A program made the position numbers and the translations under genes. A stretch of 64,000 nt of DNA from NCBI GenBank assembly GCA_030248215.1, contig JASANG010002037.1, positions 124,001-188,000 of the forward strand, written 5' to 3'. Numbering within the stretch: position 1 is the first letter of the stretch; each line of letters opens with the position of its first letter. The stretch comes from Enoplolaimus lenunculus (Eukaryota; Nematoda; Enoplea; Enoplida; Thoracostomopsidae). Under the pieces are notes generated by a model, which was not told the DNA's origin, did not search any database, and saw only the letters and a list, made by a program, of their open reading frames with translations. Shown here one piece after another: positions 26,701-35,136 of this stretch.

Positions 26701-29700
26701 GGGGGTAAAGTCACAGGCGGCTGGGCAGTGTTGTGTGATCCGGTGGAACGCCGTTGTAACTCAGATCCCTAATAAAAAGGCCGAGTATAATGGGGGCCGG
26801 TTGAGGGTTCATACTTAGGGCGCACGTGTCAAGGAACGCGTGAAGAGTGTTTGGAATATGAAAATTATGAAGAAATAATTTTTGAAGCACGTTTTTTAAG
26901 CAAACGATATTGGGGTGGACATCACAAATCGGCCTCAGGGTAGGTTGGGGGCATGATCCTACCTTGTTCCTAATGAATACTTTGCTTGCGGGTAGAGCGT
27001 TTTTCGGAATGACAACCACGTTTGATACCAAAACCTTGGCAAAAATCTTTGCTGATTGTATAAAGTAGCAGATTTATTAAGATTTCAGTTAAATTTTATG
27101 TTTCAAATTAATAACACAAATTGTCATCGAAAATAAAATGTTGCAACAATCAAGTGCTGTAATACCCACATGGTTGAGTTGACAGCGCAATAGGTCCGAG
27201 GTTGGATTTGTGGCGTTGATTTGTTGGCAAACCTTGGGAACTGGGGTTCATATCGGCAATACAGTTTCATCAATTGTACGCCGCGGGTTGTTTCAGTTGA
27301 CAAATTCAACTTCAAAGAAGAAGCGCCGTATTTGGAAATGGCGAACATCTTTGAGACGCCGCTGCTTGCAATAGTTTCCGCGATGGGTCTCGGATTTTGT
27401 TTGTCGTTGTTGTTTTTTATCGACCAAAATATGACCTCGGCAATTGTGAACAATCAACAGAACAAGTAAGTTGTTTGTCTTTTATTTGTTTCATTTGCCT
27501 TCTGGCACCGATGGACGAGCAGGGTATAGATGAGTAATCAGCAGGACTGGGCAAAGTTGGAACTGAAATGATTCGGTGACTGATCATTGGCCATCAGTTA
27601 AAAATTGAACAATTTTGATTGGTCAGAATTGATCATGGTTTGACCAATCACTCGAAGAGTTGAATATCGTTGACAGTCGTGTTCTTCAGAATCTCAATAT
27701 CGCTTCAGTGCATTTAATTGCAATAATAATAAATCTGTAACGTAATTGGCTAAAACATTTGAAAGAGATTTGATTCTGTTTACAAGATAATGAAAAATTG
27801 TCGGATTAATAAGGAGATATGTGTATTAATTGTTTACTTGGTCGTTGGTTAATCACGGTGGGTTGTGGGTCGCACTTAGTGACCCATCTTCTATTCTGTC
27901 CATTAGCCAGGCAGTCCTCATTATGGGTCATCCACGTTATACTGTCTACGCTACTGTAAAAAATAGTCCCCACGTACGAGCCCGTAAGTCTGTAATTTTA
28001 TTATTTCCAAATCTGTTTGAACGAACTCGTATTGTCAGATACTGTGTCCAGACTGTGTCTACATTGTTTTTAGTCCTTCGAAGGACCTGCTTTCAAAACC
28101 CACTCTCTAGTTACACCTTCTGTGAAGTCCTTATAGCTTAAGGACATTTTTGTTTTGTCCCGCCCTTAAAACCAGGTGTGTGGACAATTTTCTACAGTAG
28201 CGTAGACAGTATTACGTGGATGATGCATTATTCTGAAGTTTGTTTGTAAATTTTAGGCTGCACAAAGGTTCTGCAACACATTTGGATTTGTTTGTGGTTG
28301 CAATATTGAATATATTTTTGTCGATATTTGGCCTTCCATGGATGCATGCTGCTTTGCCACATTCACCGCTTCATGTTCGGGCATTGGCTGACGTTGAAGA
28401 ACGAGTGCAGTTGGGATTCGTTCACGATGTGTAAGGTTTAGGCTGAGTGTGGCGTCTATGGACGGCGCCGTATGTCAAATTTTTTGTTTACACATTGATA
28501 TGCTGTGTTATGTGTCAATAAATGTGCGTTATGTGATGCCAAACGGTACAGGACGGCGTCGGACGTCATAAAAGTACAGCGCCACCTTTATATTTTGGCT
28601 TAAGCAAGGAACCGTATTTTCAAGTGACGGACAATGACGCACGGCGCCGGATGGGGACGGACGGCGCCGAATGGTGACGGACGGCGCCGGATGGTGACGG
28701 ACGGCGCCGGATGGTGACGGACGGCGCCGGATGGTGACGGACGGCGCCGGATGGTGACGGACGGCGCCGGATGGTGACGGACGGCGCCGGATGGTGACGG
28801 ACGGCGCCGGATGGTGACGGACGGCGCCGGATGGTGACGGACGGCGCCGGATGGTGACGGACGGCGCCGGATGGTGACGGACGGCGCCGTATAACAAGTA
28901 TAGCGCCACCCAGTGCGCAGTAAATAGGCTGTTTCTAAGCTTGCAACTGATTGGTTTAACAATTACATAAAAGTTATTACTTGTTTCTGATTGGAGCTTT
29001 ACACATATGAAAATATGGGTTTTTTGCTTAACCAATCAAAGATGTTTCAGTTTGGGTTTTAGATTACGTATGGCATTTTGAATACGACCAATGGTTCCAT
29101 TTATCATAATGGGTTCGCAGTTGAGGGCAAGCTTTACAATTTGGCTTACAGGCTAGCATCAACGCCATAGTGCATGCTTTTAGCCTTAGCCAGCATTCCC
29201 AATTATGGGTAGCACTTATGACCAGTTTACCGTAGGCCTTATACCTCTTGGGCCATTGGGCCAAACCTTGTGAACGTCTTTATGTTTGTTGGCTGGTATA
29301 TGCGCTGTGTACTCCCGTAAATCATTTAATAATCGAGACAGATCAAGAGTTTGATCCATATTGCTCTCTTGTGCTTGATTCTATAGTTATTTAGGAATAC
29401 AGTTCCTAGGATTAGGGACATTATTTTCAAAATGAGTATAGCGCCTATCATCAGTTAGCAATTTACATTCAAACGTGTGAACAGTTTTACTACGGCTTCG
29501 AATTTTTAAACTGGCATGAAAGCGAAGCCATATCAATGGCGAAATTTGTGCTACAAATCTGAGACGACTATTTGCTGGTTCCAAAGATACAACAACTTTA
29601 ACAACTGGTAATAGATGCTACGCACATTTGAGAATACGAGCATAGATTTTAGGTCTTGCAACAGATTGAAGGATGAGTATTTATTAAAAAATATATCGGG

Positions 29701-31188
29701 ATATGAATTTTAGGATTATCAACGTCCGTGAAACGCGTATTCCTGCAATGACAGCGCACATTTTGATAATGTTGTCGGCGTTCTTTTTACTACCGAATCC
29801 TTTGAATTACATTCCACGCTCTGTGCTCGATGGTCTGTTTCTGTATATGGCGGCGACTTCATTACATGGCAACGAGTTGTTCGAACGGATTATGCTACTT
29901 TTCACCGAACAGGTACGTCAATTAACTGTAAAACCCTTTTTCACATGAATATTTTCTATTTTATCTGAGATGTAATTTCAAGGTAAAATTCGAATTGAAT
30001 TTTTGTATACATGCTACCAATGTCATTACGACGAAATGTGTAACTGGACAGTGTCGAGTAGAATGTACTTTAATATAATTCAGCAGACTATATTTGTGTA
30101 AAATTACTTTGATATATAAGCTATGGATACTGCGCTTTATCATCGTTTGTAAACCAACTGTGTATAGCTAACCTGTAATGGGCTCATATCACAAAATTTA
30201 GAGGGGGTTGGATTGGCTTCTACGACCCCTCAATACGGAAAAATATCCGTTCCGTTTTGTATTGGAACATGAATTTGTGATACTTTCAGGCAGCCTATCC
30301 ACCAACGCATTATATACGGCGTGTGCCTCAGCGTAAAGTTCACATGTTTACTCTGTGTCAATTGGCACAATTGGCTGCGTTGTGTCTATTCGGATTCACC
30401 CCTCAACCATACGTCGAAATGGTGTTTCCAGTTGTTATTTTGTTGTTTCTTCCTATTCGGTAAGCGAATTGCTTTTATGAATGAATCAACGACAATTCGT
30501 CGCTCGACAACTTGTTGCCACAACAGTGTCCTTAAGCCTATGAATAAATCTAAGTAGAAACCTAAGCGTAATCAAGAAGCTTTATTCACACGTGCAATGT
30601 TTTTGCTGCGAGAATCTGCAGCTGCAATTTGCACGCAGAACTTGCATTGTTTTCATCAGTCAATATGAAAGTTGATGCAATAAATTCAGTGAACTTGCAT
30701 GGTTATTCACACGTGTGAACGAAATTCCTAATTATGATTTTTAATGAATAATTTGCCGCTGCAAATTTTTCGAACAGGATTTTGGAAAAAACTTGCAAGT
30801 GCAAATTGCAGTTGCAAGTTCTCGCAGTAAACACTTGCAGGTGTGACTTAGGGCTTAAGCCTAAGTCGGATGTTAAGTATAATGATGGGCGAAGAATTGT
30901 CAAGTCGACGAAATATCGAATTACAAGTTGTCGAGCGACGAGTGGTCGTGATACCGTTTTGATAGTCTACGTTAAACAGGCTTGGACTCCCACGATCTAT
31001 ACGTATTTTTGTCAGTGTTTCAATTATTTTTTTGCGCATAAAACAAACTTTAAAATTTTTAATTCGCAATAATAACAACTGTTTACTTTTTTCAAATTTC
31101 AAATTTATTTTAATTTCATTTTAGACATCTTTTAATCCCGAAACTGATTGATTACAAATATTTGGATGCGTTGGACGGCCGGCACTGA
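10511..31188 (+). CDS. SLC4A11/Bor1-type membrane transporter, 19 exons, complete
   Basis: Exons: 10511-11744, 15406-15568, 16044-16132, 16542-16632, 19135-19258, 20461-20583, 20858-20941, 21186-21273, 22256-22378, 23240-23353, 23907-24039, 24769-24842, 25508-25718, 26575-26681, 27297-27465, 28257-28430, 29714-29912, 30290-30459, 31125-31188 (TGA). They total 3534 nt and splice in phase throughout, giving about 1177 residues. Human SLC4A11 is about 900; the excess is the N-terminal region. The match is to SLC4A11 rather than to AE/NBC paralogues: [68 protein letters not shown] and the C-terminal [11 protein letters not shown]. The family moves borate, H+/OH-, NH3-coupled H+ or water across plasma membranes. 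Which substrate applies here cannot be read from sequence. ATG 10511 is the first in-frame ATG; the frame is open only a few codons upstream. Confidence 0.93.
12296..12375. repeat. TA-rich microsatellite in intron 1
   Basis: Alternating TA with interspersed CATATATATTAATATATGTA units. Simple-sequence expansion within intron 1 of the SLC4A11-like gene, with no coding content. Confidence 0.7.
13496..14290. repeat. Composite repeat: palindrome, TCCGTCCG patch and ~155-175-bp tandem units
   Basis: It opens with a near-perfect palindrome (about 13498-13540, CGAAGCGAAACTCCGAGCG and its complement). A TCCGTCCGTC run near 13573-13600 and the phrase CAGGAACGGCTGAACTGATT follow. Then come about 3.3 tandem units containing CTAATTTGCATATTA, AAGGGTTTTTGGGTGCGAGG and GTTTACAAACCTCCAAAAC. 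The last motif recurs at about 13845, 14020 and 14175, giving spacings of 175 and 155 bp. The same motif reappears at the very end of the window (63981-64000). It lies within intron 1 of the transporter gene. The family is not identified. Confidence 0.65.
15128..15290 (+). repeat. GTAGCCAGCTCACC-family repeat, copy in intron 1
   Basis: It begins near TCGTAGCCAGGCCAACTCACC and continues through GGGGGGGCTAAATATTTTTC, GAGGGCCATACAAGGGGTTT, GACTTACAAT and AAAATTTTTCCAGCGGGCTG. Other copies lie near 15852-15990, 16400-16460, 26020-26165, 33297-33452 and 53892-54055 on the plus strand. Inverted copies lie near 22800-22960 and 41105-41290. The order of motifs is conserved between copies, so this is a dispersed non-autonomous element of about 150 bp. 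Its class is unknown. Confidence 0.6.
15406..20941 (+). CDS. Cytoplasmic-domain exons 2-7 of the SLC4A11-like gene
   Basis: Exons 15406-15568, 16044-16132, 16542-16632, 19135-19258, 20461-20583 and 20858-20941 encode residues of about 412-636. This is the SLC4 band-3-type cytoplasmic domain. Visible matches are [41 protein letters not shown]...[31 protein letters not shown] and the highly conserved [20 protein letters not shown]. Exon 7 is a short polar linker ([20 protein letters not shown]) leading to the membrane domain. Each boundary has AG/GT and compatible phase. The 2.5-kb intron 16633-19134 hosts two TIR elements. Confidence 0.88.
15656..15728 (-). repeat. tRNA-like sequence (decayed tRNA or SINE head)
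   Basis: Read on the minus strand this holds an A-box-like TAGTTCAGTAAC and a B-box-like GTGTTCGAATCC at tRNA spacing. The acceptor and T stems pair poorly, so it is not a convincing functional tRNA. It lies in an intron of the transporter gene. A tRNA-derived SINE head or a tRNA pseudogene are the likely options. Confidence 0.4.
16900..17244. mobile_element. TIR element with ACTTAAGTA-rich interior, copy 1
   Basis: Both ends carry TGGCTGGGTTT in inverted orientation (right end AAACCCAGCCA). The interior is packed with ACTTAAGTA and AAGTAATTACT, which are themselves palindromic. A second copy with the same ends and interior is at 42921-43287. This copy lies in intron 4 of the transporter gene. 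It is non-coding, about 345 bp long, and a typical MITE size. Confidence 0.7.
17690..17890. mobile_element. CCGGTTGCACC-ended repeat, copy in intron 4
   Basis: The stretch runs from GGCCGGAGTCTCCGGTTCTT to CACTTCCGGTTGCACC and contains several ACCGGA/TCCGGT motifs. Related stretches are at 41663-41893, 42525-42851 and 56157-56544; the last has clear inverted ends (GCAGGGTGTAACC). The ORF across it (17568-17957) has no recognisable domain and follows the repeat, not a gene. Confidence 0.45.
17977..18140. mobile_element. CGACAAC-ended element with internal telomere-like hexamers
   Basis: The left part contains CGTCACACGACAACGTGTTG and the right part TTTTCGGGCGACGTGTTGTC, which are loosely inverted. 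The middle holds degenerate TAAGCCTAAGC hexamers. Relatives lie at about 25330-25495 and, interrupted by another element, at about 30485-30965. It is a second element family carrying TTAGGC-like units, distinct in its ends from the 38062-38248 family. Confidence 0.5.
18331..18423. mobile_element. Short copy of the GCGCTATA-ended GC-rich MITE
   Basis: The left end AGGATGGCGCAAATACTTTT and right end ACAAGTATAGCGCAACAT are inverted relatives of the ends at 28447-28588. The core contains CCGTCACCATGACCG. It is 93 bp long, the smallest copy, and lies in intron 4 of the transporter gene. Confidence 0.55.
19345..19554. mobile_element. GTATTCTCAAATG-ended MITE, copy in intron 5
   Basis: The left end is GTATTCTCAAATGTGTATAG. 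The right end is decayed but still carries ACTGATGATAGTTGCTACACA. The interior shares CGCATTTGATTTGC and TTTGAACGCCTATTACTAAC with other copies. Copies are at 24182-24320 (short), 26231-26448, 29421-29638, 34376-34577, 39236-39479, 42286-42496 and 53113-53316. The copies are about 210-220 bp with inverted ends of roughly 25-30 bp; no protein is encoded. Confidence 0.65.
19801..19977. mobile_element. GTGGCGGATCCAGG-ended short element
   Basis: The left end CAGTGGCGGATCCAGG and the right end CATGGATCCGCCATTG form an imperfect inverted pair about 175 bp apart, with a G-run and a C-run just inside them. Similar GGATCC-containing ends appear near 4485-4500, 9155-9170, 21930-21955 and 51525-51540. 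It is a non-coding repeat in intron 5 of the transporter gene. Confidence 0.55.
21186..31188 (+). CDS. Membrane-domain exons 8-19 of the SLC4A11-like gene
   Basis: Exons 8-19 (coordinates in the gene entry) encode residues of about 637-1177. Exon 8 ([20 protein letters not shown]) is the amphipathic lead-in. Exon 9 carries the first span ([18 protein letters not shown]). Exon 10 holds [20 protein letters not shown]. Exons 11-12 hold spans with [15 protein letters not shown] and [15 protein letters not shown]. Exon 13 holds the large extracellular loop with two N-glycosylation sequons (NIT, NAT) and a Gly/His-rich stretch before [20 protein letters not shown]. Exons 15-18 hold the SLC4 gate/core spans. 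The GQP motif and the [10 protein letters not shown] loop are intact. The protein ends with GRH and no PDZ-type tail. Confidence 0.92.
24090..24140. repeat. ATT/TTA microsatellite
   Basis: A run of TTA/ATT trinucleotides immediately after the exon 11 donor, within intron 11 of the transporter gene. Confidence 0.75.
24984..25114. mobile_element. Telomere-hexamer MITE family, decayed copy in intron 12
   Basis: The ends GCCAATGTTACTTTAAGGGG and CTTAAAGTAACATGGGC are inverted and match the ends of the 44906-45059 copy. The core retains only AAACCTAAGCCAAG, AATCTAAACC and TACTCTTTTATAGACCCGCC. It is one of the shorter, hexamer-poor members of the family. Confidence 0.55.
25330..25495. mobile_element. 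CGACAAC-ended element with telomere-like hexamers, copy in intron 12
   Basis: It begins around GTTGCCAGACAACTTGTCAC and ends around ACAAGTTGTCGGTTCGACGA. The centre has AACCTTAGCCTAAGG and AAACCTAAGAAGC. It ends about a dozen bases before exon 13 (25508), so its right end overlaps the splice-acceptor region. Confidence 0.5.
26231..26448. mobile_element. GTATTCTCAAATG-ended MITE, copy in intron 13
   Basis: The right end is well kept (CTGATGATAGGTGCTATACA then CATTTGAAAATACGG). The left end is mutated (TGTCTAGCACCTATAATCAG). The GTTGATGATAAATCTTGTAA segment matches sister copies. It lies about 130 bp upstream of exon 14. Confidence 0.6.
27923..28228. mobile_element. TIR element with ~48-bp inverted ends in intron 15
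   Basis: The left end (about 27923-27974) includes TCATCCACGTTATACTGTCT and ACGCTACTGTAAAAAATAGT. The right end is their complement with few changes (ACAGTAGCGTAGACAGTATT). Arm identity is high, so the insertion looks fairly young. It is about 306 bp long and its interior has no domain. It ends 28 bp before exon 16 (28257), so it borders the acceptor's upstream region. Confidence 0.7.
28447..28588. mobile_element. GCGCTATA-ended GC-rich MITE, copy in intron 16
   Basis: The left end GTGTGGCGTCTATGG and right end AAAGTACAGCGCCACC are inverted relatives. The interior TTTACACATTGATATGCTGT is shared with the 55120-55309 copy. A second right-end sequence (CAAGTATAGCGCCACC) lies at 28910 after the minisatellite. 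The array may therefore have grown within one element or between two tandem ones. Confidence 0.65.
28641..28890. repeat. 20-bp GC-rich minisatellite, ~12.5 copies
   Basis: The unit ACGGCGCCGGATGGTGACGG repeats with exact 20-bp periodicity. Only the first units differ, by single bases. It lies inside intron 16 of the transporter gene. The unit matches the core of the GC-rich MITE family, which ends immediately after the array (28910). Near-identity of units implies recent expansion. The long minus-strand ORFs here (28529-29035) are translations of the repeat, not genes. Confidence 0.9.
29421..29638. mobile_element. GTATTCTCAAATG-ended MITE, copy in intron 16
   Basis: The left end is degraded (TTATTTTCAAAATGAGTATA then GCGCCTATCATCAG). 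The right end TAGATGCTACGCACATTTGA then GAATACG is well preserved. It ends about 75 bp before exon 17. Confidence 0.55.
30485..30965. mobile_element. Nested pair: TGCAAG-rich element inside a CGACAAC-ended element
   Basis: The outer element begins near GACAATTCGTCGCTCGACAA (30490) and finishes near TTGTCGAGCGACGAGTGGTC (about 30945). Its halves match the uninterrupted copy at 17977-18140. Between the halves, at about 30587-30856, sits an element whose ends resemble AAGCCCTATTCACACGTGCA and its complement, packed with TTGCAGCTGCAA-type motifs. Sister copies of the inner element are at 34841-35136 and 36956-37075. All lie in the last intron of the transporter gene. Confidence 0.55.
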
Positions 31189-31301
31189 ACATTAATTGAT
31201 TTAGATGTTTGTCTTCAAAGCAGTGTTGTCTTGGCCGTAAAGGCATGAAGCTAATCTGCTCGATACCTGCTGATCAGCGGTTAATCCTTGTGGCCGTCAA
31301 A

Positions 31302-31307
31302 AATAAA
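31302..31307 (+). promoter_or_regulatory. Candidate polyadenylation signal of the SLC4A11-like gene
   Basis: AATAAA occurs 114 bp after the stop codon and is the first canonical signal downstream. It is a motif match only. Confidence 0.4.
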
Positions 31308-31724
31308 ACGACGGCATTTCGAAGTTTACCCTCGTCAGTTTTAGAGAAAGACAGGGGTTACTTTGATGGAAGTCTACAAACCTTTATGGGCCCTTGAGCT
31401 CGCGAACCGGATGGAATTATTTAATACTGGTTTATAACAAAAGAAAAAACTTGTTGCTACTGACTTTCTCGTGGCAATATAGTGTTTGAATATATTAGAA
31501 AATGTTTTAAGTTTTAATTCACGTTATTATTATTATTATTAATATATTAATATTCAATGTCTCGGGTGATTAATGATGCCGGTGAAAATGCTTTTATTTC
31601 TATTACCCGTTGGCCGATTAAAAGGCGTCTCGTCCATCTTGATTCTTTAATTTGATTGGCTATTATTTAGCAGTGAACTAATAAATAGCGCAATCAGCGA
31701 ATTGCAAGTTGAATATCAAGACAA

Positions 31725-32460
31725 ATGACAGTTCAAATAAAAACAGCCACTCAACAACCGTACATCATCGAACGTTACACTGAATCATAATCAATGCCAG
31801 GTTACCAGTAATCGACGTATAAAGTTAGCAGCCAATCGTATTTGAAACATTAATCAACCATCAACCAATCGCAATGCAGTTAAATTGGTGACATCCAATC
31901 ACAATGCAGTTAAATTGTGGATGTACACATTTATTCACAATTTATATTCAACCGACAGCCGATTGATTTCCAGTGTTATACAGTCAATATTTACTGATCA
32001 ACCTATTACAATCAATCACAGTTCAATCGATATTTATATTAAATTCAAATGCAATTCAAATACTGATCAGCAACCAATCACAGTTAATGTGGACGACCAA
32101 TCAGTATTAATTCTTAATCAACAACCAATCAAATGTTGAATCTGAACAACCAGTCATAACAGATATTCAGATCAACAGTTAATCATATTTCAATCTGGAC
32201 AGCAATTCAAAATTCAATCAACAAGCAATTGTTGTTCAATCAGGAGCGAATGATATATTTCAATTTCAGCAGCCAATAGCGATTTATAGCTAATCTACAG
32301 CGAGTTATATTTTAACTCAGACAACCAATAACAGCTGAATGTTTATCCAACAGCAAATCAGCATACAACAAAGAAGTTAATTCAGTTAATCAGTAACCAA
32401 TCAAAGTGAATTCCAACATCTGATCAGTTATATTGACAGCCAATCGTAACTTTTTAAGTC
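31725..32460. repeat. Decayed CCAATCA-rich satellite
   Basis: More than ten copies of CCAATC/CCAATA occur, usually as (A/G)CAACCAATCA or GACAGCCAATCGTA. Spacing is irregular at roughly 25-35 bp, and most are followed by CAGTTAAT-, TATTT- or ATTTGGA-like words. The composition is markedly C/A-rich on the plus strand. It fits an old tandem repeat that has diverged. The ORF at 31885-32139 only follows the repeat. It lies 0.5-1.3 kb downstream of the transporter gene. Confidence 0.55.
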
Positions 32461-33470
32461 GAAAACCAACGAAAGATAAGAATCGAACAATGTTCTGAAG
32501 TGAAAATTAGACTATCGAAAATAGGAACCATATATTTAGAAAATATTTTCTTGCAAGGAAACTAAAAAATTCGTTGAGAATGTATACTGGCAGCCATTTT
32601 CTATCAGTCTTTCCAGCAGGATTTTAGAATTTTTGTTAATAAGGCAAATCAGAGAACGTCACGAGAAGCTCAAATATGCACAAAATTTCAAAAACGCGAC
32701 TCATATTTGGCCAATCGCTGCCGGCTGGCAAAAGAATAACTGAGAAGACCCTTAAAACGTACATCGTTTCCTAGGAACAACCAATCAAAAAGGCAATCAG
32801 TCCCAGTTACATCCTGAGAAGCGAGCGAAAAACTGACACGAATTTTAGTAATAAATCACAATACAAAGTTCTAGTCTGATCCCTGTTGGGTGGGGTGGGG
32901 CCAGGAGCGTCCACAGAAAATCAAATTTGGGTTCGCACCGAATAATTTTGTGGGGCCTCAGCAATTGCAATATAAGATTGATTGCTTACTTTTGGACCTA
33001 GTCTATTTGGGGGGGGACACACCAGACAAATTTGGAGGGCACACAGATCCGCAATGCCCCCCATATGGACGCCCTTGGGTGGACCGTAGCTTGAGTACCT
33101 GCTTCGGTTCTACCAGTGGTCGCTCCATCGTCAACATTTCCGTGTTCGCAATGTTTTTCTCTCTTTGTGTGTGAATGTGTTAAAATGTGTTCACTTTGTA
33201 GACAAATTCACAAATTGTTACTTTAGTTTTTAGATGATTGTGTTTATTTTTAAAATGTTGTTTTTTTTGCTTTTGTTCTCTAGATTTACTCTGTTGAGGC
33301 CCGTATCCAGGAAAATATGTTCGAGGGAGCCATTTTAAAGTGGGCATGGTAGACTTTCACATTGTTACAAGCGTGGCTAAACGTTTTCAAGGGGGCATAT
33401 TCATGTAACAGTCTCGATCAATTAGGGTTTCCTTTGGGTACGGGCCAGATTTGTTTTTAGTTTACGGACC
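32461..33470. other. Spacer with dispersed repeats
   Basis: It contains an inverted copy of the AGGGATCAAA/TTTCGCTCGC repeat (about 32820-32885), a GGCCAGGAGCGTCCA...TGGACGCCC stretch (32895-33080) resembling the GGATCC-ended elements, and a GTAGCCAG-family relative (33297-33452). No gene is supported. Confidence 0.5.
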
Positions 33471-33471
33471 A

Positions 33472-34290
33472 CACAGAGATGGAAGTAGGAAATGGAGCTC
33501 ATCGGGCGGGTTGCGGCAAGGCGTAATGGGCCGGCCTGTGAGGCAGGGGCGCGAGAGTTATGCACGACTCGCGGGTACCCGTGTGTAAACGCGGCGCCGA
33601 TAACAAATTTTTACGTCAGAATACTCGAGGGCAAAGATTTTCACAGGTAAAAATTTCTGATTCCTTACCCGCGTAGAATGTTAGTAACAAAACGACATGC
33701 GAAGTTTAACTGTTAGCAATGCGTTTCGTTGTTTTAGTTATACAGTAACGGTTTGTTTTACCATGGCTATCAGGGTTGAACCGGTGGGTTTCTAACTTTC
33801 AACGGGGTGCGGCGTTTTGGGGGCACCTGTTTTCCATTACGTAAGCGGAGTAAAATATTTTTCAATTTTCATTTCAAAATTTGTAACCTGCGACTGTTTT
33901 TTGTGAAATTTCCAAAAAGTCGTCCGCTACATACATAAACTAACCAAATTTTCAGTTTTTAGGTTAGCATTGTAACCTTTTCAGTGGAATTTTGCCATAT
34001 AAACATATATTTTCAACGCTCCAGAAATTCCTCGAACCTTCAATTCATATTGATTTCAAGATTCCCGTTATGTTTATTGCGCCCACGTACAGAACAGCTC
34101 AAATTTTTATCGTTCATTGAATTTTTGGATACGCCGCTTGTTAAATTAAGCTTAAAACTGTGTTGAAACTTTAATTCGCGAATAGACACATTATTTGGAT
34201 AAAAATATCAAAAATCAACATAATAATCGCTGTTATAAATAATTTTTTATTATGTAACTAAGAAAACTCTTAGGGCGGGATTTCCATCTC
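33472..34290. mobile_element. Candidate TIR element, CACAGAGATGGAA ends
   Basis: CACAGAGATGGAA near 33472 is inverted as TTCCATCTCTGTG near 34280, about 810 bp apart. A GC-rich block (33500-33600) lies just inside the left end. No transposase is recognisable. The inverted match is only 13 bp, so confidence is moderate to low. Confidence 0.35.
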
Positions 34291-34375
34291 TGTGCAGACA
34301 CATTTAAGGAATGATTGATATCTGTCGATAAGCAACCAAAAATGTAATTTACTTTCATGCAGTGTTTCATTGGCT

Positions 34376-34577
34376 GTATTCTCATACGTGTGTAGCACCA
34401 ATCACCAGTTAACAAACGGATTTTCAAAACGAGCGCACTCTTTCATTTGGGAATTTGAAAATTTGTGTCATACGCTGATTCATGTGCCAAAAATGTGCTG
34501 TTAACCTCATTGGTCACTGGTTGTTGTAGCAGGCCAATCTCCAATTGGTGGGAAATGCTATACAGATTTGAGAATAC
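34376..34577. mobile_element. GTATTCTCAAATG-ended MITE, spacer copy
   Basis: The left end is GTATTCTCATACGTGTGTAG and the right end is ATGCTATACAGATTTGAGAA then TAC. Both terminal repeats are well preserved; the interior has diverged. Confidence 0.65.
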
Positions 34578-34840
34578 GAGACCATATTATTTTTCGAATT
34601 CGCACCCTGACAGAAAGATTTCGCCAATTTTTGCTGGACCAATCGCTAAACTGTTCGCTTTAGCTGTAATGCAGTCAAATAATTCAACAGAATTGCAGTT
34701 GTAAATGCAGTCAAATAATTTAGCAGAATTGCAGTTGCAAAAAATTTCACGTGTGCTTATAACGTACCGTTTTATGCTCAGTATATATTGTATTTATATA
34801 TTGCGTCTCAGGCAAAGACACAGTAATTAAGATAGCTAAA

Positions 34841-35136
34841 ACCCTATTCATACGTGCAAGTTTTTGCAGCAAAAACTTATACCAGCAACTTGCATGCGCA
34901 AGTATGGGCACAAAGCAGCATTGAAGTTTTTGCAGTTGCAAATTATTCAATGGAAATCATGATGTTAAATTTAACTCGCACCTGTGAATACAGTTGCAAG
35001 ATACTTGAATGCTTGCACGTGCAGTTTGATTTGTCAATTTGAATGTTCCTTTGAAAATACTTGCAGCTGCAACTGTTTCGTGCAAGTTGCAGCTGTGATT
35101 TCCCGCTGTAAAAACTTGCACGTGTAAAAGGGGCTT
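34841..35136. mobile_element. TGCAAG-rich TIR element, spacer copy
   Basis: The left end AAACCCTATTCATACGTGCAA is the inverse of the right end TTGCACGTGTAAAAGGGGCTT. The interior repeats TTGCAGTTGCAA, CTTGCACGTGCAG and CTGCAACTG, most of them palindromic. It is about 296 bp long and could fold into many alternative hairpins. Same family as the inner element at 30587-30856 and the shorter copy at 36956-37075. Confidence 0.65.

Noticed and set aside
28641-28890. CRISPR array
   Set aside because: Units are contiguous 20-bp repeats with no unique spacers, in an animal gene intron.
28529-29035. Minus-strand ORF of 168 codons, and a second overlapping one (28600-28962)
   Set aside because: They are translations of the 20-bp minisatellite. 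The period of 20 cycles through frames, no splice sites fit, and they lie in an intron of a well-supported gene.
10511-31188. Classification of the transporter as a bicarbonate exchanger or Na-bicarbonate cotransporter
   Set aside because: Exons 6, 10, 15, 16 and 19 match SLC4A11-specific stretches better than AE/NBC paralogues recalled from memory.
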